A DNA stretch of 64,000 bases from Agromyces sp. ISL-38 (lineage in GTDB: Bacteria; Actinomycetota; Actinomycetes; Actinomycetales; Microbacteriaceae). Shown one piece after another: positions 23,683-32,243 of the stretch (within the stretch, counting starts at the first letter, position 1; every line of letters begins with the position of its first letter). Where the stretch lies: the NCBI RefSeq assembly GCF_018613935.1, contig NZ_JAGGPF010000010.1, forward strand, positions 310,001-374,000. The letters are read 5' to 3'. A program made the translations under genes and the position numbers. The notes under the pieces are model-generated. The model worked only from the letters and a program-made list of their open reading frames with translations. It was not told the DNA's origin and ran no database searches.

Positions 23683-24987
23683 ATGAGCAAGCAAGACGGC
23701 TCGTCGCGTCAGGTCACGACGGGCCCCGTCGACGACTCGGCGACGCCGATCCTGCACGTCGACATGGACGCATTCTTCGTCTCGGTCGAGCTGCTCACCC
23801 GACCCGAGCTGCGTGGCAAACCCGTGCTCGTCGGCGGCACCGCCGGTCGCGGCGTCGTGGCCGCCGCGAGCTACGAGGCGCGTCGATTCGGCGTGAACTC
23901 GGCAATGCCGATGTCGATCGCGTTGCAACGCTGCCCGAACGCCATCGTGCTCCGCGGCGACTACGCGAGCTACGCGAAGTACTCCAACCAGGTCATGGCG
24001 ATCTTCGAGCAGCTCACGCCACTGGTCGAGCCGCTCTCCATCGACGAGGCGTTCCTCGACGTGTCAGGTGCCAGGCGCCTGCACGGGAGTCCGGCCGAGA
24101 TCGCGTGGACCATCCGTGAGCGCGTGCGTGCCGAGACCGGGCTCACCTGCTCCGTTGGGGTCGCGGCGACCAAGTACGTCGCGAAGGTCGCGTCGAGCCG
24201 CGCGAAGCCCGACGGCATGCTCGTCGTACCGGCCGCCGACACGGTCGCCTTCCTGCATCCGCTGCCGGTCTCGGCGTTGTGGGGCGTCGGCCGGGTCACC
24301 GAGGAGTCACTGCTGCGACTCGGGCTCCGCACCGTCGGCGACGTCGCCACGATGCCGCATGACGCGCTCCAGCGGGCGGTCGGCCCGGCGCTCGCCGCGA
24401 GGCTCGAGCGGCTCGCGAACGGCATCGACCCGCGCGACGTGCACACGACCCGCGTCGAGAAGAGCATCGGCCACGAGAACACGTTCGGCTACGACCTCAC
24501 CGATCCCGACGACATCCGCCGCGAGCTGCTCCGCCTCGCCGACAACGTCGGCGTACGGCTGCGCAAGGCCGGCCTCGTCGGCCGCACCGTGGTGCTGAAA
24601 CTCCGGTACGGCGACTTCCGCACGGTCACGCGGTCCCGCACGCTGGCCGAGCCCACCGATGTCGCGCGCCGCATCTACGACGAGGCATCCGACGCGCTCG
24701 CCGAGCTCATCGGCGACGGGCAGCGTATCCGGCTCATCGGCGTGCGCGCCGAACACCTGCAGGTGTCGGGCAGCGGTGCGATGCTGTGGGACCCCGACGA
24801 GGAGTGGCGCGACGCCGAGCGCACGATCGACGAGGTCACGGCGAAGTTCGGCAAGGGCTCGGTGCGTCCGGCGACCCTCGTCCGACGCAAGGGCGAGCGA
24901 GGCGAGCGGGGCGAGGCACGTGGTGAGCAGCCGCGCCCCGGTGGTGACGACGACGCGTCGACCGCGGCGGCAGGATGGGGCTGGTAG
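23683..24987 (+). CDS. dinB: DNA polymerase IV (Y family)
   Basis: This 434-residue translesion polymerase copies damaged templates without proofreading. HVDMDAFFVSVE and SIDEAFLDVS carry the three metal-binding acids, and SVGVAATKYVAKVAS is the typical fingers/palm element. HhH motifs and the little-finger domain (about 255-370) follow. The C-terminal 50 residues are an Arg/Gly/Glu-rich disordered tail without an obvious QLxLF-type clamp motif. TAGGGT sits 6 nt before the ATG, so the transcript is probably leaderless. No SOS-box search was possible by eye. Confidence 0.95.
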   Translation: MSKQDGSSRQVTTGPVDDSATPILHVDMDAFFVSVELLTRPELRGKPVLVGGTAGRGVVAAASYEARRFGVNSAMPMSIALQRCPNAIVLRGDYASYAKYSNQVMAIFEQLTPLVEPLSIDEAFLDVSGARRLHGSPAEIAWTIRERVRAETGLTCSVGVAATKYVAKVASSRAKPDGMLVVPAADTVAFLHPLPVSALWGVGRVTEESLLRLGLRTVGDVATMPHDALQRAVGPALAARLERLANGIDPRDVHTTRVEKSIGHENTFGYDLTDPDDIRRELLRLADNVGVRLRKAGLVGRTVVLKLRYGDFRTVTRSRTLAEPTDVARRIYDEASDALAELIGDGQRIRLIGVRAEHLQVSGSGAMLWDPDEEWRDAERTIDEVTAKFGKGSVRPATLVRRKGERGERGEARGEQPRPGGDDDASTAAAGWGW

Positions 24988-25017
24988 GCCGCGGCATCCG
25001 CGAGTAGCGTTGCCCGC

Positions 25018-25350
25018 ATGGCTGAACTCGTACTGGAACTTGCACAGACCGTCGCCGGCGTGGGCGTGAAGACGTCATACGGAGAGACGCTCGACATCGA
25101 CGGCACCAAGGTGGTTCCGGTGGCGCTCGGATACTACGGCTTCGGCGGTGGCGGTGGGAGCGATGAGAAGGGCGACCAGGGCAGCGGAGGCGGTGGCGGC
25201 GGCGTCTCCATTCCAATCGGCGCATACATCGGTCGCGGAGGCGACGTGCGCTTCGAGCCGAACCTCATCGGGCTCATGCTCGTGGCGACGCCGCTCGTCT
25301 GGGTCACGGGCAAGGCGCTGAAGGTGGTCATCCGGGCGCTCAAGCGCTGA
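25018..25350 (+). CDS. GerW (YtfJ)-family protein
   Basis: The 110-residue protein begins with a beta-rich part containing GVKTSYGETLDIDGTKVVPV, typical of the GerW/YtfJ family, then a long Gly-rich loop, the VSIPIGAYIGRGGDVRFEP segment, and a hydrophobic C-terminal helix. GerW proteins were first linked to Bacillus spores, but relatives occur widely in non-sporulating actinobacteria where the role is not known. TAGCGT lies 7 nt before the ATG, suggesting a leaderless start. Confidence 0.75.
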   Translation: MAELVLELAQTVAGVGVKTSYGETLDIDGTKVVPVALGYYGFGGGGGSDEKGDQGSGGGGGGVSIPIGAYIGRGGDVRFEPNLIGLMLVATPLVWVTGKALKVVIRALKR

Positions 25351-25444
25351 CACGCCCCGCGGAGCCGAGCGTGCCGGCGACGTGGTGCTGACGCACGGCG
25401 TCATCCGAGTTGCCGTTCACGGTCAGGCGACGAGCTCTGCGGCG

Positions 25445-25450
25445 TATACT
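25445..25450 (+). promoter_or_regulatory. -10 box of the thiamine-transporter operon
   Basis: TATACT lies about 11-16 nt before the 5' stem of the TPP aptamer, which is right for a riboswitch transcript. No strong -35 is visible. Confidence 0.6.
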
Positions 25451-25460
25451 CGATATCGAA

Positions 25461-25549
25461 CACGGGAGTCCGGTGAGCCGGGCTGAGAGGAAGGTTCTCA
25501 ACCTTCGACCGTCGAACCTGATCTGGGTCATGCCAGCGCAGGGAGGGCA
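25461..25549 (+). ncRNA. TPP riboswitch (THI element)
   Basis: The segment holds the conserved aptamer parts in order: the 5' stem with GGGAGTCCGG, the GGGCTGAGAGG core, and CCTGATCTGGGTCATGCCAGC followed by GCAGGGA, which closes the junction. It lies 49 bp before the ykoE start. Binding of thiamine pyrophosphate should turn the operon off. In actinobacteria this usually acts on translation initiation; the AAAGGG ribosome site of ykoE is just downstream, and I see no clear intrinsic terminator. Confidence 0.95.
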
Positions 25550-25597
25550 TCACATCTCAATCCCGTGCCTCTTTCCACGAATCGAAAGGGCACGACA

Positions 25598-26221
25598 GTG
25601 CACGCAACCGTCGCCGAATCCGCCATCACATCCGGCGGTCGCCGCTTCCGCTGGCGCGTCGTCGACATCGTCGTCGCAAGCGTCATCGGCGTCGCCGTCG
25701 GAGTCATCTTCTGGGCTTGGGGCGTCGCCTGGGGCCCCGTCTCGGCACCGATCGAGGCGCTCCTGCCCGGGCTTCAAGCGGCTCCCGCAGCCGTCTGGCT
25801 GATCGCCGGCGTGCTCGGCGCGCTCATCATCCGCAAGCCGGGCGCCGCGCTCTACACCGAGCTCGTCGCCGCGATCATCTCCTCGCTCATCGGCAGCCAA
25901 TGGGGCGGTCTCCTCACGATCGAGGCCGGACTCGTGCAGGGCCTCGGCGCCGAGATCGTATTCGCCCTGTTCCTGTACCGCTACTGGCGCCTGCCCGCCG
26001 CGCTCCTCGCAGGTGCCGGCGCCGGGCTCGCCATGGCGATCAACGACCTCGTGCTCTGGTACGCGGGCGCGGCACCTGCGTTCGCCGTCGTCTACACCAT
26101 CTCGGCAGTCGTCGGCGGCGCGATCATCGCCGGGGGGCTGTCGTGGCTCGCCGCACGCGGACTCGCCAGGTCCGGCGCGCTCGGCCGCTTCGCCTCTGGC
26201 CGCGAGATCCGAGCGTCCTGA
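25598..26221 (+). CDS. ykoE: ECF transporter S component YkoE (thiamine precursor)
   Basis: The 207-residue integral membrane protein has five to six helices and is the substrate-binding unit of the YkoEDC energy-coupling factor transporter, thought to import hydroxymethylpyrimidine or a related thiamine precursor. WRVVDIVVASVIGVAVGVIF, FWAWGV and the Gly/Ala-rich helices match the family. I chose the GTG at 25598 because GAAAGGG sits just upstream; an earlier in-frame GTG lies too close to the riboswitch. It is the first gene of a riboswitch-controlled operon. Confidence 0.9.
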   Translation: MHATVAESAITSGGRRFRWRVVDIVVASVIGVAVGVIFWAWGVAWGPVSAPIEALLPGLQAAPAAVWLIAGVLGALIIRKPGAALYTELVAAIISSLIGSQWGGLLTIEAGLVQGLGAEIVFALFLYRYWRLPAALLAGAGAGLAMAINDLVLWYAGAAPAFAVVYTISAVVGGAIIAGGLSWLAARGLARSGALGRFASGREIRAS

Positions 26222-26222
26222 C

Positions 26223-27779
26223 ATGCGCACCGGCGAGCCCGTCGCCGATGCCCGCCCAGTGGAGATCCAGGCGCGGCGATGGGGCTGGCGGCACGGGGGC
26301 CGGCGGGACGCCGCGATCGCCGGCCTCGACCTTCGCATCGCGCCGGGGGAGCGGGTGCTCCTGCTCGGGGCATCCGGCTCCGGCAAGTCCACGCTGCTGC
26401 ACGGTCTCGCGGGTGTGCTCGGCGGTGACGAGGACGGCGAGTCGAGGGGCGAGCTGCTCATCGATGGGCGACCGCCCGAGGCATCCCGAGGCCGATCGGG
26501 TCTCGTGCTGCAGGATCCTGACAGCCAGCTCGTCATGGCGCGGCTCGGCGACGACGTCGCATTCGGTCTCGAGAACCTCGGCGTGCCCGCAGATGCCATC
26601 TGGCCGAGGGTTGCCGATGCGCTCGACGCGGTCGGTTTGCGGCTGCCGCACCCGCACTCCACCGCGAATCTCTCGGGTGGCCAACGGCAGCGTCTTGCGC
26701 TCGCTGGAGTGCTGGCGATGCGACCTGGCCTGATCCTGCTCGACGAGCCGACGGCGAACCTCGATCCCGACGGCGTGCGAGAGGTGCGCGATGCGGTGGC
26801 CAGGGTCGCCGATGAGAGCGGCGCGACACTCGTCGTCATCGAGCACCGGGTCTCGGTATGGCTGCCGGTCGTCGACCGCGTGGTCGTGCTGGGGCAGGGA
26901 GGTCGGCTCATCGCCGACGGTCGCCCGGCCGACGTCCTCAGCGATCGCGGCGGAGAGCTGCGTGCGGCAGGCGTCTGGCTTCCGACGGATGTCCCGTGGC
27001 GCGCTCACGCGCCGGGCTCGGCGCCCCCTGAGCCGCTCATGGCCACCGCGGCGCTCGATGTCGCGCGAGTGCCGGGCGACCCGGTGCAGCGCGGGATCGA
27101 CACGCGCGTGGACGCCGGCCGCATCCTCGCCGTCACCGGCCCGAACGGTGCGGGCAAGTCGACGCTTGCACTCACCCTCGCAGGACTCGTGCGGCCCGAC
27201 GGCGGTGAGCTCGCTGCGCGCGCGGCACTCGCCGGCGACCTCGGCTCCGAGCCGTGGAGGTGGCGTTCGCGCGACCTGCTCACGCGCATCGGCACGGTCT
27301 TCCAGAACCCCGAGCACCAGTTCCTGACGGGGAGTGTGCGCGCCGAGCTCGAGGTGGGACCGCGGGCGCTCAAGCTGTCGTCGCGCGAGCGCACGACACG
27401 GGTCGACCGAATGCTCGACGCGCTTCGCCTCGACCCCCTCGCCGACGCGAACCCGTTCACCCTCTCGGGGGGCGAGAAGCGCCGGCTGTCGGTGGCGACG
27501 GTGCTCGCGAGCCGCCCCCGCATGCTTGTGCTCGATGAGCCGACGTTCGGTCAGGACGCGAACACCTGGCGCGAGCTCGCCCGCCTCATCGTCGAGCTCC
27601 GCGATGAGGGCGTCGGCGTCGTCGCGGTCACGCATGACGAGACCTTCGTCGAGGCCGTGGCCGACACGCGCCTGGTCCTCGCCGCTCCGTCGGACGACGG
27701 CGATGAGCGAGTCGGCAGTGCTTCTGCGCCGCATGGTGACAGCGCCTCGCAGGGCACGCAACGCGGGGTCCGCGCATGA
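26223..27779 (+). CDS. ykoD: ECF transporter double ATPase YkoD
   Basis: The 518-residue protein fuses two ABC ATPase domains, the normal form of YkoD. The first has Walker A GASGSGKST, signature LSGGQRQRLALAG and Walker B LILLDEPTANLD. The second has GPNGAGKST, LSGGEKRRLSV and LVLDEPTFGQD. Both catalytic sites look intact. It powers uptake through YkoE and YkoC. Its ATG lies one base after the ykoE stop, and its stop overlaps the ykoC start (ATGA). Confidence 0.94.
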   Translation: MRTGEPVADARPVEIQARRWGWRHGGRRDAAIAGLDLRIAPGERVLLLGASGSGKSTLLHGLAGVLGGDEDGESRGELLIDGRPPEASRGRSGLVLQDPDSQLVMARLGDDVAFGLENLGVPADAIWPRVADALDAVGLRLPHPHSTANLSGGQRQRLALAGVLAMRPGLILLDEPTANLDPDGVREVRDAVARVADESGATLVVIEHRVSVWLPVVDRVVVLGQGGRLIADGRPADVLSDRGGELRAAGVWLPTDVPWRAHAPGSAPPEPLMATAALDVARVPGDPVQRGIDTRVDAGRILAVTGPNGAGKSTLALTLAGLVRPDGGELAARAALAGDLGSEPWRWRSRDLLTRIGTVFQNPEHQFLTGSVRAELEVGPRALKLSSRERTTRVDRMLDALRLDPLADANPFTLSGGEKRRLSVATVLASRPRMLVLDEPTFGQDANTWRELARLIVELRDEGVGVVAVTHDETFVEAVADTRLVLAAPSDDGDERVGSASAPHGDSASQGTQRGVRA

Positions 27780-28555
27780 GCATCGGCATGGTCCGCCCCG
27801 ACCTCCCGCTCGCCGCCGTCAATCCGGTCGCGAAGGTCGCCGCGACGATCCCGCTCAGCATCGCGCTCGTGCTCACACTCGACCCGGTCTCTGCGGGGGT
27901 TGCGATCGTGTGCGAGCTGATCGTGTTCATGGCGATCGGGCTCGGGTCGCTGCTCTGGTCTCCACGCACGCTTCCCGTGTGGATCGCAGCTCCACTCACG
28001 GGCCTCAGCATGGTGCTCTACGGTGCGCCGTCCGGTGCGACGTTCTGGGAGTTCGGGCTCATCCGGATCAGCGAAGGATCGCTCGAGATCGGCCTCGCGA
28101 CCATGACCCGCGTAATCGCGATCGCGTTGCCCGCGGTCGTGCTCTTCCTCACGATCGATCCGACCGACTTCGCCGACGGCCTTGCCCAGACGCTCCGGTT
28201 GCCGGCGCGATTCGTGCTCGGCGCCTTGGCGGCGCTCCGGCTCGTCGGATCGAGCATCGACGACTGGCGCACGCTCGCTCTCGCGCGCCGTGCGCGCGGC
28301 GTAGCCGACCGCGGCGTCATCCGTCGCTCCCTCGGCCAGGCTTTCGCGCTGCTCGTGCTCGCCATCCGCCGCGGCAGTACCCTCGCCACCGCGATGGAGG
28401 CGCGCGGATTCGGAGCTTCCGCCGAGCGCACATGGGCGCGCCGTGTGCACTTCGGCGGCACCGAATGGGTCGTGATCGCAGTCGGATGCCTCGTTGCCGC
28501 TGTATCGGTCACCGCGGCAGTGGTCACGGGTAGCTGGAACCTTGTCTGGTCGTGA
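27776..28555 (+). CDS. ykoC: ECF transporter T component YkoC
   Basis: The 259-residue transmembrane coupling protein has four to six helices. The Ala-Arg-Gly motifs that contact the ATPases are visible: LALARRARGVADRG and AMEARGFG. It connects the ATPases to YkoE and completes the three-gene transporter. The ATGA overlap with ykoD means coupled translation. Confidence 0.92.
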   Translation: MSIGMVRPDLPLAAVNPVAKVAATIPLSIALVLTLDPVSAGVAIVCELIVFMAIGLGSLLWSPRTLPVWIAAPLTGLSMVLYGAPSGATFWEFGLIRISEGSLEIGLATMTRVIAIALPAVVLFLTIDPTDFADGLAQTLRLPARFVLGALAALRLVGSSIDDWRTLALARRARGVADRGVIRRSLGQAFALLVLAIRRGSTLATAMEARGFGASAERTWARRVHFGGTEWVVIAVGCLVAAVSVTAAVVTGSWNLVWS

Positions 28556-28562
28556 CCGGCCG

Positions 28563-29243
28563 GTGCGTACGCCCGAGCCGGACGCCGCCGCCGCCCCTGA
28601 CACGTCTGTCGCCGAGCGCCCTGACCCCGATCTCGAGCCGATCGTCGCGGCTTCGGCGGTGCGCGGCATCCTCGCCTCGGTGCGGGGCCGCCGCGCGCCG
28701 ATCGTGCTCATCGACGGGCCGAGTGGCGCCGGCAAGAGCACGCTCGCGGATGCCGTGCTCGAGCGGTGGCCGGGTCCGGCGCCGTCGCTCGTGCGCCTCG
28801 ACGATGCGTACCGGGGCTGGAACGGGCTGGCTCGCGCCGGATCCGACCTCGCCCGAACTCTCGTTCCGCCGCTCCGTCGAGGCGGTGTCGGTCGCTGGAT
28901 CCGCTGGGACTGGGTGGCCGATGCTCCGGGCGCCCTCGAGCGACGACGTCCCGGCCGTGCGCTCATCATCGAAGGGTGTGGGGCTTTCGCAGCGGGTGCG
29001 CTCGCGCCTGATGCGGTGCACGTGTGGGTCGCGGCGCCCGACGCCCTCCGTAAGCGCCGTGCGCTCCAACGTGACGGCGGCCGGTACGACCCGTTCTGGG
29101 CCATCTGGGAGCAGCAATGGCGGCGGTACGTGCATCGCACGGCCCCAGAGCGGCGGGCGACGGTTCGTGTGCGCCGCACCGATGACGGCCGCCTGGAGCC
29201 GGCGTCTGCACAAAGCGCGCCGTCTGCCGTGGCGCGGGCGTGA
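28563..29243 (+). CDS. P-loop nucleoside-kinase-like protein
   Basis: The 226-residue protein has a clear Walker A (LIDGPSGAGKSTLADA), a DDAYRGWNG segment like the substrate-binding DD(F/Y) motif of uridine/cytidine-kinase relatives, and ALIIEGCGAFAAG as a Walker-B-like strand. Related ORFs in actinobacteria are annotated as ATP-binding or uridine-kinase-like proteins. The GTG at 28563, 7 bp after the ykoC stop, gives continuity with the transporter operon. A role in phosphorylating the imported pyrimidine is tempting but unproven. Confidence 0.72.
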   Translation: MRTPEPDAAAAPDTSVAERPDPDLEPIVAASAVRGILASVRGRRAPIVLIDGPSGAGKSTLADAVLERWPGPAPSLVRLDDAYRGWNGLARAGSDLARTLVPPLRRGGVGRWIRWDWVADAPGALERRRPGRALIIEGCGAFAAGALAPDAVHVWVAAPDALRKRRALQRDGGRYDPFWAIWEQQWRRYVHRTAPERRATVRVRRTDDGRLEPASAQSAPSAVARA

Positions 29244-29259
29244 GCGATACGGTAGTCAC

Positions 29260-29517
29260 ATGAGTGCAGACACCGTGGGTGCACAGTATGTCGCGGAGTT
29301 CCTCGACGGGCCGCTCGAAGGAGAGTTCGAGCATCGCGTACTCGTCGGCGGCAAGCCCGAGTCACGAGTCGGCATGTTCGCCGCGGTCGACGGCCTCGAG
29401 TCGGTGTTCTGGTACGACGCAGTCGAGCAGCGCGAGGTGAACGGCCAGCTTCGCGTGCGGTTCCGCTTCGACGCCGACGACTCAGATCCGGCGCAGTCCG
29501 ACGTCGAGAACGACTGA
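29260..29517 (+). CDS. Small conserved hypothetical protein
   Basis: The 85-residue acidic protein begins MSADTVGAQYVAEFLDGPLE and reads as a small beta-sheet domain (GMFAAVDGLESVFWYDAVEQ) with an acidic, disordered end. TACGGT lies 6 nt before the ATG, a leaderless arrangement that supports this start over a long upstream frame that merely runs through the kinase-like gene. Function unknown. Confidence 0.65.
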   Translation: MSADTVGAQYVAEFLDGPLEGEFEHRVLVGGKPESRVGMFAAVDGLESVFWYDAVEQREVNGQLRVRFRFDADDSDPAQSDVEND

Positions 29518-29564
29518 GGCATCCGGCGCAGCATCAGCCGTGCGGAGAGCGAATCGATGCCCGT

Positions 29565-30821
29565 TCATCGCTCCTGGTCGGCGATGAACGCCGAGATGAG
29601 TTCGACCGGGTGGCTCAGGCGCCACAGCGGGCCTGGATCGCGGATGTCGGCGCTGAGCTCGAGCGGTGACGCGATCTCGCCCGTGGCCGTCGGCACTGCC
29701 ACGCGGCCGACGTTGCGGCCCTTCGCCGCGGTGGCGAACGGCTCCACCGTGACGGATGCCGCGCCGAGCGCAGCGCCCCAGGCGACCGCTGTGCGCGTGG
29801 TCGACGCCACGAGCTCACCGCGATCGCCCCACGGAGCCTCGACGTCGGCGTACGTCGTTCCCGACGTGATCACGGTGACCGGTTGCGCTACGGCCTTCGT
29901 GGATTCGAGCGCGGCGAGCACCGCCGGGTCGAGGGTCTCGTAGTCGGGCATGCGGAGCATGGCGCCGACGATCCGCCGTGGTTCGTCGCCCTCGGCGGCG
30001 GGAGTCTCGGCGGTGAAGAGCAGGCAGAGGCCTGCCTGATCGGTGAAGCTGCGGGAGATCGAGCGCACGCCTTCGTTGCCGAGGTGGGCGGCGATGTCGG
30101 GCACGTTCCGCGCGCCCGGAACCGGAGTCGCAGACCCTTCGAACATCTCCGCGATCTCGGTGTCGGCGAGGGCGAGTGCCACGAGCCGCGTCAGCTCCTC
30201 GGCCGTGCCGACGTTCTCGCCCGAGAGCCCGGTCGCATCGTCGACCCGGGTGGACTCGAATCCGTGTGCGGCGAGCCAGTCGTTCGCCGCCACGACGTAC
30301 GGCTCGACGCCGCCGAACGCCCAGCGCACGAGCGTGTCGGCGTGGTTGTTGCTCGATGCGAGCAGCACAGCTCGCACGACGTCGCGCTCGGTCCAGGTCT
30401 CGCCGGGCGACACCTGCAGGGTGCGGGAGCCCTCGCCCGAGTACTTCAGGTAGTCGGTGTAGTCGGCCGGGCCGATGGGGATGCCGGGTCCGGCCCCGTC
30501 GTCGGGCAGGGGCAGGGATTCGAGGGTCGCGAGCACCGCCACGAGCTTCGCCGCGCCGCCGATCGGCACCACGCCCGCCTCGCCACCGAGAGCGAGGGTC
30601 TCGGCTGAGCCGTCGTCGCCGATGACGGCGAGCGCGTTGGCGCCGGTGTCGGACAGCACGATGGGAGCGGCGGGCTCGCCCGCGGCATCCGCAGCACCTT
30701 CGACCTTCACGGTGACGTCGGGGAGGGGGCCGAGGAGCATCGCCGGGCCGTAGACGCCGATGCCGAGGATTGCGAGCGCACCGACGACGATGCCGACGAT
30801 GCGGCCGGGGGCGAGGCTCAT
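29565..30821 (-). CDS. DD-carboxypeptidase-fold protein with degraded active site
   Basis: The 418-residue protein has an N-terminal membrane anchor (about 8-30) and an S11-peptidase fold of the D-Ala-D-Ala carboxypeptidase (PBP5-like) group, including DDATGLSGENVGTAEELTRL. The second motif is present (S157-N158-N159). The nucleophile motif SxxK reads G89-A-A-K92, so the serine is glycine, and the usual KTG region reads SRS before FTDQAG. It is therefore unlikely to cut peptidoglycan and may act as a binding or regulatory pseudoenzyme. The frame is uninterrupted, which argues against ongoing decay. Confidence 0.8.
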   Translation of the reverse strand: MSLAPGRIVGIVVGALAILGIGVYGPAMLLGPLPDVTVKVEGAADAAGEPAAPIVLSDTGANALAVIGDDGSAETLALGGEAGVVPIGGAAKLVAVLATLESLPLPDDGAGPGIPIGPADYTDYLKYSGEGSRTLQVSPGETWTERDVVRAVLLASSNNHADTLVRWAFGGVEPYVVAANDWLAAHGFESTRVDDATGLSGENVGTAEELTRLVALALADTEIAEMFEGSATPVPGARNVPDIAAHLGNEGVRSISRSFTDQAGLCLLFTAETPAAEGDEPRRIVGAMLRMPDYETLDPAVLAALESTKAVAQPVTVITSGTTYADVEAPWGDRGELVASTTRTAVAWGAALGAASVTVEPFATAAKGRNVGRVAVPTATGEIASPLELSADIRDPGPLWRLSHPVELISAFIADQER

Positions 30822-30851
30822 GGATTCAGCGTATCCCGAGCCCGAGCGACG

Positions 30852-31199
30852 TCATGCCCAGCCCAGCTCGTGCAGGCGGGCGTCGTCGATGCCGTAGAAG
30901 TGCGCGATCTCGTGCACGAGGGTGACGTGGATCTCCTCGCGCAACTGCTCCTCGTCGCTCGAGATCGCGAGCAGCGGCTCACGGTAGAGCACGATGCGGT
31001 CGGGGGTCTCGCCGAAGCCGTAGCGGTCTCGTTCGGTGAGTGCCCAGCCGTCGTAGAGCCCGAGCAGGTCGAGCGTGCCATCTTCGGGGCGGTCCTCGAC
31101 GACGAAGACCACGTTCTCGAGCCCGTCGACCATGTCATCGGGCAACTCGTCGAGTTCGTCGACGACGATCGCTTCGAAGGCCTCGGCATCGAGTTCCAC
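30852..31199 (-). CDS. Small zincin-like metallopeptidase family protein
   Basis: The 115-residue protein has HExxH in LVHEIAHFYGIDDARLHELG, where a third zinc ligand can come from the downstream His or Asp, as in minimal zincins of the PF06262 type. A DGWALTERDRYGFGETPDRI segment is also typical of this family. The protein is often annotated as a metallopeptidase, but activity has rarely been tested. It lies just upstream of tRNA-His on the same strand. Confidence 0.85.
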   Translation of the reverse strand: MELDAEAFEAIVVDELDELPDDMVDGLENVVFVVEDRPEDGTLDLLGLYDGWALTERDRYGFGETPDRIVLYREPLLAISSDEEQLREEIHVTLVHEIAHFYGIDDARLHELGWA

Positions 31200-31251
31200 G
31201 ACCAGCTCCGATCGAGGCCTACGGGATCAGGCAACTGACGAGGGCAATTGG

Positions 31252-31325
31252 GGTGAGTAACGGGGCTTGAACCCGCGACCTCCTGGACCACAACCAGGCG
31301 CTCTACCGACTGAGCTATACCCACC
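31252..31325 (-). tRNA. tRNA-His (GTG anticodon)
   Basis: A complete cloverleaf reads on the minus strand: acceptor GTGGGTA paired with TACTCAC, D-arm TAGCTCAGTCGGTAGAGC, anticodon loop TTGTGGT with GTG, and a GGTTCAAGCC T-arm. An extra 5' G (31325) can pair with C73 (31252), the hallmark of tRNA-His. CCA is not encoded. Confidence 0.97.
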
Positions 31326-31367
31326 ATGTGACGACCACCGGAGTGATCAGGCAACTCAAAGAGACTA

Positions 31368-31988
31368 CTACAACTTGCTGTCGAACTCGTCCACCACGGA
31401 GGTCGCGAGCGCCTGAAGGTCTTGGCTGGTGGGACCGGGCGCCGCCACGAAGAGCGCGCGACGGTAGTACTCCAGCTCGCGGATCGACTCGAGGATGTCG
31501 GCGAGGGCGCGGTGACCGCCGTTCTTGGCGGGCGAATTGAAGTACGCGCGCGGGTACCAGCGCTTGGCGAGCTCCTTGATCGACGATACGTCGACGTTGC
31601 GATAGTGCAGGTGCGCATCGAGGCGCGGCATGTACTTCGTGAGGAACGCGCGGTCGGTGCCGATCGAGTTGCCGGCGAGCGGCGCCCTCTGTTCGTCGGG
31701 CACATGCTTCAACACGTACTCGAGCACCTCGTACTCCGCCTCGGCCACGCTCACGCCATTGGGGATCTCTTCGATGAGTCCTGACTCAGTGTGCATCGTG
31801 CGCACGAACTCACCCATCGACTCGAGCGCGCTCGCGTCGGGCTTGATCACGATGCTGAGTCCCGCGTCGACGGGAGTCAGATCGTAGTCGGTGATGACGA
31901 CCGCGATCTCGACGAGCTCATCGACGTCGAGGTCGAGGCCGGTCATCTCGCAGTCGATCCAGACCAGTCGGTCGCTCGGTGATGCCAT
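31368..31988 (-). CDS. orn: Oligoribonuclease Orn
   Basis: This 206-residue DEDDh exonuclease clears 2-5 nt RNA fragments, including pGpG from cyclic di-GMP breakdown. VWIDCEMTGLDLD carries the first two acids, and KNGGHRALADILESIREL carries the catalytic His and Asp. The length is normal for the family with a short C-terminal extension. It is flanked by tRNA-His and tRNA-Arg on the same strand. Confidence 0.96.
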   Translation of the reverse strand: MASPSDRLVWIDCEMTGLDLDVDELVEIAVVITDYDLTPVDAGLSIVIKPDASALESMGEFVRTMHTESGLIEEIPNGVSVAEAEYEVLEYVLKHVPDEQRAPLAGNSIGTDRAFLTKYMPRLDAHLHYRNVDVSSIKELAKRWYPRAYFNSPAKNGGHRALADILESIRELEYYRRALFVAAPGPTSQDLQALATSVVDEFDSKL

Positions 31989-32139
31989 GCGGCGAGTCTA
32001 CCGGCGGGCTCGGACACCGCCGGACGCCGTATCGACGCTCGCGCGGCTCCTCGACTCTGTCAGCGCGCGCAGCGCGCGGATCCGATCGCTGAATCACGAG
32101 CTCCCGCGCGGATCATGCGTGGCGTGGCTCGCATCTCGG

Positions 32140-32212
32140 TGCCCCCGGCAGGAATCGAACCTGCGACCGACAGATTAGAAGGCTGCTGCTCTATCCGCTG
32201 AGCTACGGGGGC
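32140..32212 (-). tRNA. tRNA-Arg (TCT anticodon)
   Basis: The minus strand folds with acceptor GCCCCCG / CGGGGGC, D-arm TAGCTCAGCGGATAGAGC, anticodon loop CTTCTAA (TCT) and T-arm GCAGGTTCGATTCCTGC; the discriminator is A. CCA is not encoded. No integrated element is attached to it. Confidence 0.97.
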
Positions 32213-32243
32213 CGGCATGGCCAGCATACCGGCCTCGGTCGGA

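Noticed and set aside
31252..32212. tRNA-His and tRNA-Arg as attachment sites of an element
   Set aside because: Both are complete, and no duplicated 3' ends or integrase lie near; the only element in the window uses ettA.
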